DNA of 64,000 bases, from the NCBI RefSeq assembly GCF_900155915.1, contig NZ_FTPO01000001.1:744001-808000 (forward strand), read 5' to 3'. The notes beneath the pieces are model-generated. The model was given only the letters and a program-made list of their open reading frames with translations. It was not told the DNA's origin and searched no databases. A program made the translations under genes and the position numbers. This stretch comes from Microbacterium sp. RU33B (lineage in GTDB: Bacteria > Actinomycetota > Actinomycetes > Actinomycetales > Microbacteriaceae). Each line of letters starts with the position of its first letter. Position 1 is the first letter of the stretch. This document shows positions 7,881-15,613 of this stretch, piece by piece.

Positions 7881-9502
7881 GCTGGTCCTCTCTGATCCGC
7901 CCGGATGACGCCGGGCAGTCGGGCGCCGAACACGGCCCCTGACCCCTCTCCGCCGGAGTCGATGACCCAGACGTCTCCGCCCCGCCGGCGTGCGAGGTCG
8001 CGCGACAGGGGCAGTCCGATGCCGAGGCCGTGGATCGCATCGGCGGGCACCGCGTCGGCTGACCGACCGGCGAAGACGTCGACCCCGGCCGCGATGCCCG
8101 TGCCGGAGTCACTCACCGTGAGCACGAGTTCCGCGCCGTCGGTGAGGAAGCCCACCTCCACCGCCGCAGGCGGCGTCCCGGCGGCCGCGGCGGTCGCCGC
8201 GTTGTCGATCAGATTGCCGACGATCGTGGCGACGTCCTCCGCCTCGGCGACGACCCCGAGCATGAGGGTCTCGTCGCCGATGCTCAGGCGGATGCCCCGC
8301 TCGGCCAGCTCGATCGCCTTCGCGCCGAGGAACGACTGCAGGAACGGATCGGAGACGAGTTCGATGCCGCTCACGGCGACATCGACGGCACCGCGGTCGA
8401 GCTGCTCTGCGAGGAACTCCCGCGCATCCGGCACCCGTCCGGCGTCGATCAGGCCCGTGGCGACGTGCATCCGGTTCGCGAATTCGTGCCGCTGCACGCG
8501 GAGCGCGCCGGTCATCGCCCGCACCGTGTCGAGTCGCTGGCTCAGCGCGACCAGGTCGGTGCGGTCCCGCACGATGAGGACCTCGCCGAGATCGCGGCCG
8601 TCGCGGCGCACCGCGTGCGCGTCGAGATAGAGGATGCGCTCACCCCACGCGAGCCCTTCGCGGGCTCGGCCGTCGTGGGCCGCGGCGACCAGATCGGCGG
8701 GGAGGCCGAGGTCGGCGAGGGTGCGCCCGACCGGATCCGCGAGGTCGAGCATCCGGGCGGCCGCCGCGTTGCAGACGCGCACGACGCCCTTCTCGTCGAG
8801 CGCCACGACGCCGTCGCCGACGCCGTCGAGCACGGCGGCCTGGTTCTGGACGAGCGCGACGAGCTCTTCGGGCTGCAGGCCGAGAGTCAGCCGCTCCCAC
8901 CGCCGCCGCATGAGCACCGTGGCCAGCGCCGCGAGCCCGAGTGCGCCGGCAGCCGCCAGCCCGATCGAGCCGAGGAGGACGGGCAGATCGTCGAACACGC
9001 TCGCGCGCTCGAAGCCGACGCTCACTTCGCCGACGGCGGCTCCGCCGGACGGCGGCAGCACGGGCACCTTCGCGCGTGCGGACTCGCCCAGCGTGCCCCG
9101 CTCCCACTCGACGACCTCGTTGCCGGCCAGCACCTCCGCGAACGGAGTCGACACGACCTGTCCGAGGAGGTCGTCGTCGGGGTGTGCGAGACGGATGCCG
9201 TGGTCGTCCGTGATGACGACGAACAGCGCGTCCGTGCGATCGGCGACGGCCGCGGCCAGCTCCTGCAGCTCGCCGCCGCGCAGCTGCGCGGCATCCGGAG
9301 TCCCGGGATCGGCGGAGAACTCGGCGACCAGAGCCCGGACGTCGGGATCCTCGGCGACGGTCCGGGCGATGTTCAGGGCCGACGTCTCCGATTCGGACCG
9401 CAGCTGCTGCACACCGACGACCAGGAAGACCGCCGTGCAGACCGCCACGACGGCAGCGACGAGAGCGAGCTGCAGCAGCAGGATCCTCGTTGCGAACCGC
9501 AT
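7877..9502 (-). CDS. Sensor histidine kinase, CitA/DcuS family
   Basis: This 541-residue kinase has one N-terminal membrane helix (about 8-30), an extracytoplasmic sensing domain of about 150 residues, a second helix near 180-200, a cytoplasmic PAS domain, a dimerisation helix with the phospho-acceptor His339 (QRHEFANRMH, typical of CitA/DcuS) and a HATPase domain ending in GLGIGLPLSRDLA. The extracytoplasmic fold in this family binds citrate or C4-dicarboxylates directly. I chose ATG 9502, which has GAGGAGG 3 nt upstream; in-frame starts at 9523 and 9553 lack a ribosome site and would add residues before the first helix. It is divergent from the CitMHS gene. Confidence 0.92.
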   Translation of the reverse strand: MRFATRILLLQLALVAAVVAVCTAVFLVVGVQQLRSESETSALNIARTVAEDPDVRALVAEFSADPGTPDAAQLRGGELQELAAAVADRTDALFVVITDDHGIRLAHPDDDLLGQVVSTPFAEVLAGNEVVEWERGTLGESARAKVPVLPPSGGAAVGEVSVGFERASVFDDLPVLLGSIGLAAAGALGLAALATVLMRRRWERLTLGLQPEELVALVQNQAAVLDGVGDGVVALDEKGVVRVCNAAAARMLDLADPVGRTLADLGLPADLVAAAHDGRAREGLAWGERILYLDAHAVRRDGRDLGEVLIVRDRTDLVALSQRLDTVRAMTGALRVQRHEFANRMHVATGLIDAGRVPDAREFLAEQLDRGAVDVAVSGIELVSDPFLQSFLGAKAIELAERGIRLSIGDETLMLGVVAEAEDVATIVGNLIDNAATAAAAGTPPAAVEVGFLTDGAELVLTVSDSGTGIAAGVDVFAGRSADAVPADAIHGLGIGLPLSRDLARRRGGDVWVIDSGGEGSGAVFGARLPGVIRADQRGPA

Positions 9503-9613
9503 CGTCCTCCTCGAACGCGCCATCGGTGCGCGTGAGCAATATGCGCGCAACACACGCTACGCGCACAAGGCACGGCAATGCGAGCAAGCGCGCGAGGTGT
9601 TCGGCGCCGCGCA

Positions 9614-9619
9614 TAGATT
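9614..9619 (+). promoter_or_regulatory. -10 hexamer of CitMHS transporter gene
   Basis: TAGATT lies 47 nt before the ATG, giving a leader of about 40 nt that carries both a hairpin-forming dyad and a Shine-Dalgarno sequence. No good -35 is visible, which fits activation by the adjacent response regulator. Confidence 0.35.
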
Positions 9620-9629
9620 CGCGGGAATC

Positions 9630-9647
9630 GCACACGCCGTCGTGTGC
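9630..9647. promoter_or_regulatory. Dyad in the CitMHS leader
   Basis: GCACACG-CCGT-CGTGTGC is a perfect 7-bp dyad with a 4-nt loop, just downstream of the predicted transcription start and 19 nt before the ATG. It could be an operator or an RNA hairpin controlling translation. Confidence 0.5.
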
Positions 9648-9666
9648 CCTGGACGAAGGAGTCGAG

Positions 9667-11202
9667 ATGGAAGCGATGTTACTGGCGCTCGCGGCAGCCG
9701 CCGAAGAGGGCTACGACACGGCGTTCGTGCCGTCCGAGGGCGTGCTGGTGCTCCTCGGGTTCACGATGGTGCTCACCTTCATGGTGCTGATCATGACGCG
9801 GCGACTCACGCCCATGGTCGCGCTGATCCTCGTGCCCACGATCTTCGGCCTGTTCGCCGGCGCCGGGCTCGGTCTCGGCGACATGATCATGGATGCGATC
9901 GGCACCATGGCGCCCACCGCCGCCCTGCTGATGTTCGCGATCATGTACTTCGGCATCATGATCGACGTCGGGCTGTTCGATCCGCTCATCCGCGTCATCA
10001 CCCGGCTGCTGGGCGACGATCCCGCGAAGGTCGTGCTCGGAACGGCCATCCTGGCGGGCGCCGTCTCGCTCGACGGCGACGGATCGACGACCTTCATCAT
10101 CACGACCTCCGCGATGCTGCCGATCTACCTGCGCCTCGGCATGAGCCCCGTCGTGCTCACGTGCGTCGCCGGTCTGATGAACGGAACGCTCAACATCGTG
10201 CCGTGGGGTGGGCCGACGGTGCGCGCCGCGACGGCGCTCGGCATCGAGCCGACCGCGATCTTCGTGCCGATGCTGCCCTCGCTGGCTGCAGGTCTCGTCG
10301 TCTCCCTCGCGTTCGCGTGGTTCCTCGGCCTTTCGGAGCGCCGTCGCCTCGCGGGCTCGATCGACACGACGAAGCTCGACGGCACGAAGTCCGACGGGCT
10401 CCTGGGCGGCCCGCGCATCTTCCGCGGATCCGACGCGAAGCCGGGCGCCCGAGCGAACCTGCGCACCGGCAACATCGTCACGGTGGCCGGCGGCCGAGGA
10501 GGCGTGGCCGCGCAGGCGCTCGTCGATACCGCCGACACCGCGATGGCCGACACGATGCTCGACCCCAACCGATCGACATTGCGGCCGAAGCTGATCTGGT
10601 TCAACCTCGTGCTGACGCTCGCCGTGATGGTGCTGCTGGTGCTCGACCTGTTCCCGCTCCCGTACGTCTTCATGGTCGGCGCCGCCGTCGCCCTGGTGGT
10701 CAACTTCACGAAGCTCAAGAGCCAGGCCGACGAGATCGTCGCCCACGCGCCCTCGATCGTGGGGGTCGTGTCGATGGTGCTCGCGGCGGGCGTTTTGGTC
10801 GGCGTGCTCAACGGCACGGGGATGGTCGACGCGATGGCGTCGTGGATCACGACGGTGATCCCCTCGTCGCTCGGCCCCTACCTCGCCGTCATCACGGGCG
10901 TGCTGTCGATCCCGTTCACGTTCTTCATGTCGAACGATGCGTTCTACTTCGGCATCCTCCCGATCCTCGCCGAGAGCGCAGCCACGTACGGCATCTCTCC
11001 CGTCGAGATGGCGCGCGCATCGATCACCGGCCAGCCGGTGCACCTGCAGAGCCCGCTGGTGCCGGCGATCCTGCTTCTGGTGTCGCTGGCGGGAGTGAAT
11101 CTCGGCGATCACCACAAGAAGGTGCTCTGGCGCGCGACGGTCGTGTCGCTCGTGATGCTCTTGGTGGGCGTGCTGGTGGGCTCGATCCCGTTCGCCGCGT
11201 AG
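9667..11202 (+). CDS. CitMHS family citrate transporter
   Basis: This 511-residue protein has about 12 hydrophobic segments and matches the CitMHS family, which moves citrate complexed with a divalent metal ion in symport with H+. Recognisable stretches include the LVPTIFGLFAG region, SLDGDGSTTFIITTSAMLP, GGPTVRAATALG and the C-terminal FFMSNDAFYFGILPIL. The ATG is preceded by GAAGGAG at 6-nt spacing. It is divergent from a CitA/CitB-type two-component system that most likely activates it when extracellular citrate is present. Confidence 0.93.
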   Translation: MEAMLLALAAAAEEGYDTAFVPSEGVLVLLGFTMVLTFMVLIMTRRLTPMVALILVPTIFGLFAGAGLGLGDMIMDAIGTMAPTAALLMFAIMYFGIMIDVGLFDPLIRVITRLLGDDPAKVVLGTAILAGAVSLDGDGSTTFIITTSAMLPIYLRLGMSPVVLTCVAGLMNGTLNIVPWGGPTVRAATALGIEPTAIFVPMLPSLAAGLVVSLAFAWFLGLSERRRLAGSIDTTKLDGTKSDGLLGGPRIFRGSDAKPGARANLRTGNIVTVAGGRGGVAAQALVDTADTAMADTMLDPNRSTLRPKLIWFNLVLTLAVMVLLVLDLFPLPYVFMVGAAVALVVNFTKLKSQADEIVAHAPSIVGVVSMVLAAGVLVGVLNGTGMVDAMASWITTVIPSSLGPYLAVITGVLSIPFTFFMSNDAFYFGILPILAESAATYGISPVEMARASITGQPVHLQSPLVPAILLLVSLAGVNLGDHHKKVLWRATVVSLVMLLVGVLVGSIPFAA

Positions 11203-11210
11203 TCGTGCCG

Positions 11211-11242
11211 GCGTCAGGCTCGCCCGGGGGCGAGCCTGACGC
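11211..11242. terminator. Perfect 14-bp hairpin terminator overlapping a coding end
   Basis: Arms GCGTCAGGCTCGCC (11211-11224) and 11229-11242 are perfectly complementary with a CGGG tetraloop. It terminates the CitMHS gene (ends 11202) and also encodes the last codons of the convergent NYN-domain gene (stop at 11214). Confidence 0.8.
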
Positions 11243-12086
11243 GCACGATGTTGGTCGACTCGTCGAGCTCGGCGACGGCGGAGTGCGCCTTCACGAAGTC
11301 CGAGAACGAACGGTGCCCGAGGCTCTTCTCGGTGAAGGAGGGGTCCATGCGCTTGAGTAGATTCTTCACGGCGGACAGGTGCATCCACTCCTCGTCGGTG
11401 CGCACCTGCTCGAGCTTGAGGGCGCGCTCGAGGAGTTCGGCCGACGGGTCGGCCTCGGGCTTGCGACGACGCGCGCGGGGCGCGGTTCCGGATGCCGCGG
11501 CATCGGCCTTCTTCTCCGGCTCGGGCAGGGTGATCCCGGGCAGCGAGTCGTACGAGTCGAATTGGTCGCACGCGGCCGCCAGCGACTTGGCGGTCGAGCC
11601 GGCGACGCCCACGCCCACGACGACGCGACCGAGCCGCTTGCAGCGCTGCGCGAGGGGCACGTAGTCGGAGTCGCCGGCGACGATGACGACGTGCGTGAGG
11701 TCGGGGAGGCGGAACATGTCCTCCACGGCATCCACGGCAAGACGGATGTCGGCTCCGTTCTTGGCGTACGCCGCGGCGGGGAACAGCTGCACGAGGTCGA
11801 CCGCGCGCGCGACGAGCTGCGAGCGGTAGATCGCGTTCACGGGGCTCGACCAGTCGGCGTAGGCCCGCGTCAGCACGAGGGTGCCGAACGACGCCGCGTA
11901 GTCGATGATGGCGCCGACGTCGATCATCGCGGCGGCCAGGCGCGCGGCGACTTCGGGCTCGGAGGCGTTCTCCACGATCTTCTGTCGGTCGCGGGCATAC
12001 GAATTGCGGCCGTGGACGCGGTCATACCACGACATGACGATGTTGTCGAAGTCGAGATAGACGGCGACGCGGGGTGTTTCGGCCAT
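11214..12086 (-). CDS. NYN domain-containing protein with C-terminal OST-HTH/LOTUS domain
   Basis: This 290-residue protein has an N-terminal NYN (PIN-like) domain with acidic metal-binding residues in YLDFDN (D12, D14) and GDSDYVPLA (about 143), followed by a charged linker and a C-terminal region (about 212-285) resembling OST-HTH/LOTUS, an RNA-binding winged helix. The family is predicted to contain metal-dependent RNases; the RNA target here is unknown. AGGAG lies 4 nt before the ATG. The gene starts 7 nt after the Gfo/Idh/MocA stop, so it is the second gene of that operon. Confidence 0.88.
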   Translation of the reverse strand: MAETPRVAVYLDFDNIVMSWYDRVHGRNSYARDRQKIVENASEPEVAARLAAAMIDVGAIIDYAASFGTLVLTRAYADWSSPVNAIYRSQLVARAVDLVQLFPAAAYAKNGADIRLAVDAVEDMFRLPDLTHVVIVAGDSDYVPLAQRCKRLGRVVVGVGVAGSTAKSLAAACDQFDSYDSLPGITLPEPEKKADAAASGTAPRARRRKPEADPSAELLERALKLEQVRTDEEWMHLSAVKNLLKRMDPSFTEKSLGHRSFSDFVKAHSAVAELDESTNIVRVRLAPGRA

Positions 12087-12093
12087 GGTGCTC

Positions 12094-13092
12094 CTACTTT
12101 CCTCCGGGGTATCGCACGCCGATCTGGGCGCGCACCTCGTCGAGGGTCTGCATGATCGCGATCGATTCGTCGATCGGAAGGATGTCGCCGTCGATGCGGC
12201 CCTCGGCGACGATGCGCGCGGCCTCCATCGCCTGGAACTGCATTCCGCGGCCGTCGATGCGGGTCGTGTACTCCTCGAGCACCGCCCCGTCGGGGGTCGT
12301 CACGCGGAACGAGGTCGGGGAGTACCAGACCTGATCGATGTCGAGGCGCGCGTCGGTGCCGATGATGTGGGCCGTGTTCGGTCCGGCCGCGCGGGACGAC
12401 GAGATCGACGTCGACAGGGCGCCCGAGCCGTGCGTCATGATCGTGGCGACTTCGGTGTCGGCGCCCGTGTCGCCCAGGCGACCCTGCGATGTGATCGAGG
12501 TCGGCGCGCCCAGCACGTCGCACGCGAACGAGATCGGGTAGACGCCGAGGTCGAGGAGAGCTCCGCCGCCGAGCTCGAGGGCGTTGAGGCGATGCGCCGG
12601 ATCGGACGAGATGCGCTGCGTGTGGTCGGCCATCACGGCGCGCACGTCGCCGAGCGTGCCTGCGGCGAGGATCTCGCGGATGCGCACCATGTGCGGCAGG
12701 TAGCGCGTCCACATGGCCTCCATCGCGAGCAGGCCGTTGCCGGCGGCGACGTCGCGGACGGCGATCGCCTCATCGGCGGTGAGCGTGAAGGGCTTCTCGA
12801 TGAGCACGTGCTTGCCGGATTCCAGGGCGAGGATCGCCGGGTCCTTGTGGAAGGGATGCGGCGTCGCGATGTAGACGATGTCGACGTCGGGATCGGCGAG
12901 GAGGTCGCCGTAGGAGGCGTGGGCGCGAGGGATGTCGAACTCGACGGCGAACGCCTGGGCCGTGTCGGCGCTGCGCGACCCGACGGCCGTCAACGGCAGG
13001 CCCGCGGTGCGCAGGTCGGACGCGAACGACCGGGCGATGCTGCCCGGGCCGAGGATGCCCCAGCGCAGGGTGTTCGAAGGGGAATCGCTCAT
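12094..13092 (-). CDS. Gfo/Idh/MocA family oxidoreductase
   Basis: This 332-residue protein has the N-terminal NAD(P)-binding fold (RWGILGPGSIAR, about 9-20) and the conserved Glu-Lys-Pro (EKPFTLTADEA, about 95) used in catalysis, followed by the C-terminal substrate domain. Members oxidise or reduce sugars, inositols and related compounds; the substrate is not predictable. I chose ATG 13092 rather than the GTG at 13131 because TACGCT sits 6 nt upstream, the leaderless pattern. It is followed 7 nt later by the NYN gene. Confidence 0.9.
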   Translation of the reverse strand: MSDSPSNTLRWGILGPGSIARSFASDLRTAGLPLTAVGSRSADTAQAFAVEFDIPRAHASYGDLLADPDVDIVYIATPHPFHKDPAILALESGKHVLIEKPFTLTADEAIAVRDVAAGNGLLAMEAMWTRYLPHMVRIREILAAGTLGDVRAVMADHTQRISSDPAHRLNALELGGGALLDLGVYPISFACDVLGAPTSITSQGRLGDTGADTEVATIMTHGSGALSTSISSSRAAGPNTAHIIGTDARLDIDQVWYSPTSFRVTTPDGAVLEEYTTRIDGRGMQFQAMEAARIVAEGRIDGDILPIDESIAIMQTLDEVRAQIGVRYPGGK

Positions 13093-13098
13093 CCTCCG

Positions 13099-13104
13099 AG
13101 CGTA
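13099..13104 (-). promoter_or_regulatory. -10 hexamer of leaderless Gfo/Idh/MocA gene
   Basis: TACGCT on the minus strand, 6 nt before ATG 13092. Confidence 0.55.
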
Positions 13105-13149
13105 CTCACCCTGCTCGCCCGGTTCGCGCACGCCCGGTCGTCGGGGCGG

Positions 13150-14499
13150 TCAGACCGCCGCCAGTTCGCGTTCGACGGGCTCGAGCACCCCGAGCGCCTG
13201 GGCGAGGTCTCCCACGACGTCCGCAGGGTCTTCGAGGCCGATCGACAGCCGGATCGTCGTCCATGAGATGCCGGACTCCGCGAGCTGCGCCGGCGTCATG
13301 TGGCTGTGCGTCATCGAAGCCGGGTGCGCGACGAGGGTGCGCGCATCGCCGATGTTGGCGACGAGACGCACGACCCGCAGCGCGGCGATGAAGCGCTCGA
13401 CGCGGGCGAAATCGGCCTCGACGTCTCCCGTGGAGTGCACGTCGAAGGAGAACACGGATGCGGCGCCGCGCGGCAGATGACGCTGGGCGAGCGCGTGCCA
13501 GGGACTCGTGGTGAGACCAGGGTGATGCACGCGGGCGACGCCCGCGTGCCCATCGAGGAAGCGTGCGACCTCGAGCGCCGTGGCGCTGTGGCGCTGCATC
13601 CGCAGATCGAGCGTCTCGATGCCCTGAAGCAGCTGGAAGGCGTTGAAGGCCGACAGCGAGGGGCCGAGATCGTGCGAGTACTTCGTCTTGACGAGGGTGA
13701 TGTACGCCTTCGCGCCGAAGCGGTCGTTGAGACTCCCGCCGCGGACGCGCGCGTAGTCCTCCGACAGCTGCGGGAAGCGCGCGGGGTGGGCGGCGAAGTC
13801 GAACGTGCCGAGGTCGACCACCGCGCCGCCGAGCGCGGCACCGTGGCCGCCCAGGAACTTGGTGGCCGAGTGCACGGCGATGTCGGCGCCGAGGTCCTTC
13901 ACGCGCTGCAGGTAGGGCGTCGCGACCGTATTGTCGATCACGAGCGGAACCCCCGCCGCGTGGGCCAGGTCGGCGACGAGCCGCGTGTCCAGCACCTGGG
14001 CGAGCGGATTCGACACCGACTCGGCGAAGAACGCCTTCGTCTCGGGGCGGACGGCGGCGGTCCAGGCATCCGGATCGTCCTGATCGACGAACGAGACGTC
14101 GATGCCCCAGCCGGCGAACGTATCGCCGAGCAGATCGACCGTGCCGCCGTAGAGCTGGTTCGCGGCCACGATGTGATCGCCCGCGCGGGCGAGTCCGAGC
14201 AGTGCGAGCGCGACGGCGGCCTGACCCGACGCGACTCCCGCCGCGGCGACGCCGCCCTCGAGTGCAGCGACGCGCGCTTCGAGCACGGCGACCGTGGGGT
14301 TGGCCGCCCTGCTGTAGATGTCGCCCTCCTCGCGCAGGGCGAATCGCGCCCGCGCCTGGCTCAGCGACGCGAACTCGAACGCGTTCGACTGGTGGATCGG
14401 CGGGATGGCGGGGCTGTGCGCCTCGGTGGCGACGTACCCCGCCTGCACCTGCGCCGTCGCGAAGCCGTGCGAGGACGAGGGCGGACAGTGCTCGGACAT
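13150..14499 (-). CDS. metY: O-acetylhomoserine aminocarboxypropyltransferase (sulfhydrylase), MetY
   Basis: This 449-residue PLP enzyme of the Cys/Met metabolism family makes homocysteine from O-acetylhomoserine and sulfide, the direct sulfhydrylation route to methionine. The PLP lysine lies in [12 protein letters not shown] (about 213), preceded by [25 protein letters not shown] is the PLP-phosphate region. The length fits MetY (about 430) better than cystathionine gamma-synthase (about 385). The ATG at 14499 is the first after the frame opens and has CACAAT 6 nt upstream. No metX neighbour is present. Confidence 0.92.
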   Translation of the reverse strand: MSEHCPPSSSHGFATAQVQAGYVATEAHSPAIPPIHQSNAFEFASLSQARARFALREEGDIYSRAANPTVAVLEARVAALEGGVAAAGVASGQAAVALALLGLARAGDHIVAANQLYGGTVDLLGDTFAGWGIDVSFVDQDDPDAWTAAVRPETKAFFAESVSNPLAQVLDTRLVADLAHAAGVPLVIDNTVATPYLQRVKDLGADIAVHSATKFLGGHGAALGGAVVDLGTFDFAAHPARFPQLSEDYARVRGGSLNDRFGAKAYITLVKTKYSHDLGPSLSAFNAFQLLQGIETLDLRMQRHSATALEVARFLDGHAGVARVHHPGLTTSPWHALAQRHLPRGAASVFSFDVHSTGDVEADFARVERFIAALRVVRLVANIGDARTLVAHPASMTHSHMTPAQLAESGISWTTIRLSIGLEDPADVVGDLAQALGVLEPVERELAAV

Positions 14500-14505
14500 G
14501 CGTCC

Positions 14506-14511
14506 ATTGTG
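14506..14511 (-). promoter_or_regulatory. -10 hexamer of leaderless metY
   Basis: CACAAT on the minus strand, 6 nt before ATG 14499; the sequence CACAATGG also precedes two other genes here (2749, 52608). Confidence 0.5.
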
Positions 14512-14576
14512 GGAGCGCGTCCCGGCGTGCCGGAAACCGTGTGTCGAACTGTTGCGCGCCGCCGTCCGCCGCCCCG

Positions 14577-15518
14577 CTAGGGGCGGAGCGTCACCTTGCC
14601 GTCGACGCCCTGCTCGACGACGCGCTGGGCCTCGCCGGCCTCCGCCAGCGGGAACGAGGGCCCGAGCTCGACGGAGAAGCGTCCGGAAGCCAGCAGCGCG
14701 ATCGTGACGGGGATCGCCTCCGCGCGCCAGGCGAGCTGCTGCGGAGTGAGCGGATGCGGGCTTCCGCCCGAGAATCCGCGGATGCCCAGCCCGACGGCGT
14801 CCTTCCCTCGCACGAGCGTGGCGATGCGGGTCCTGTCTGCGAGGAGGTCGAGCGAGGCATCGAGAGCCTCGTCTGTGCCGGCGGCGTCGAGGATGACGGT
14901 CACGCCGTCGGGCGCCGCAGCGCGGACGCGCTCGACGAGTCCGTCGCCGTACGGCAGTGGGATGGCGCCGAGCTCGCGCACGCGGTCGGCGCGGCGATCG
15001 GAGGTGGTCGCGATGACCGTGGCGCCCCAGAGGACGCCGAACTGGATCGCGGCCTGGCCGACGGCGCCCGAACCGCCGTGCACGAGCAGCGTGTCGCCGT
15101 CGCGCACGCCGAGCGAGCGCAGCGCCTGGTACGCGGTCGCGACCGGGATGCCGAGCGCGGCGCCCTGCGCGGCCGACACGTGCGACGGACGCGGCTGGAC
15201 CTGCGCGATCGGCAGGACCATGTCGCTGGCGTACGCGCCCTGTGCTCCGAAGACGACGACCTCGTCGCCCACACGGAATCCGTCGACGTCGCCGCCGACG
15301 GCGGTCACGACGCCCGCGGCATCCGCCCCGACGCGTCGCGGCTCGTCGATGTCGCCCGAGGGGCGCAGCCCCGACCGCAGCTTCCAGTCGATGGGGTTCA
15401 CGCCGGCCGCCTCGATGCGGACGGCGACCTCTCCGTCGCCGACGGGCGGGAGGGTGATCTCGATCTCGCGGAGGACCTCGGGCCCGCCGAACTCGGTGTA
15501 CACGATCGCGTTGCTCAT
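14577..15518 (-). CDS. NADP-dependent zinc-free alcohol dehydrogenase/quinone oxidoreductase
   Basis: This 313-residue medium-chain dehydrogenase/reductase has the GroES-like N-terminal domain (EAAGVNPIDWKLRSG), the ADAAGVVTAVG segment and a Rossmann domain with HGGSGAVGQAAIQ (about 150). The cysteine and histidine zinc ligands of true alcohol dehydrogenases are absent, as in quinone oxidoreductases. It would reduce quinones or enones with NADPH, a detoxifying role. ATG 15518 starts the domain directly; an upstream in-frame start at 15581 adds residues unlike the family. I see no clear promoter or ribosome site. Confidence 0.88.
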   Translation of the reverse strand: MSNAIVYTEFGGPEVLREIEITLPPVGDGEVAVRIEAAGVNPIDWKLRSGLRPSGDIDEPRRVGADAAGVVTAVGGDVDGFRVGDEVVVFGAQGAYASDMVLPIAQVQPRPSHVSAAQGAALGIPVATAYQALRSLGVRDGDTLLVHGGSGAVGQAAIQFGVLWGATVIATTSDRRADRVRELGAIPLPYGDGLVERVRAAAPDGVTVILDAAGTDEALDASLDLLADRTRIATLVRGKDAVGLGIRGFSGGSPHPLTPQQLAWRAEAIPVTIALLASGRFSVELGPSFPLAEAGEAQRVVEQGVDGKVTLRP

Positions 15519-15613
15519 GCTCGGGCAAACCCCCGCAGCGGCGACGACTATTCCCCGGGAGACGCGATCGACGGCGGCCATCCGTGCACGGCGGATGTGC
15601 GCAGACGCACGCG

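Noticed and set aside
9679..11571. Long minus-strand open frame opposite the CitMHS gene
   Set aside because: Its protein is Arg/His/Asp-rich low-complexity, typical of the antisense frame of a GC-rich gene, and the plus strand has clear transporter features.
14500..15528. Upstream extension of metY to a 792-residue protein
   Set aside because: The extra part is antisense to the quinone-oxidoreductase gene and is Arg-rich; MetY homology starts at 14499.
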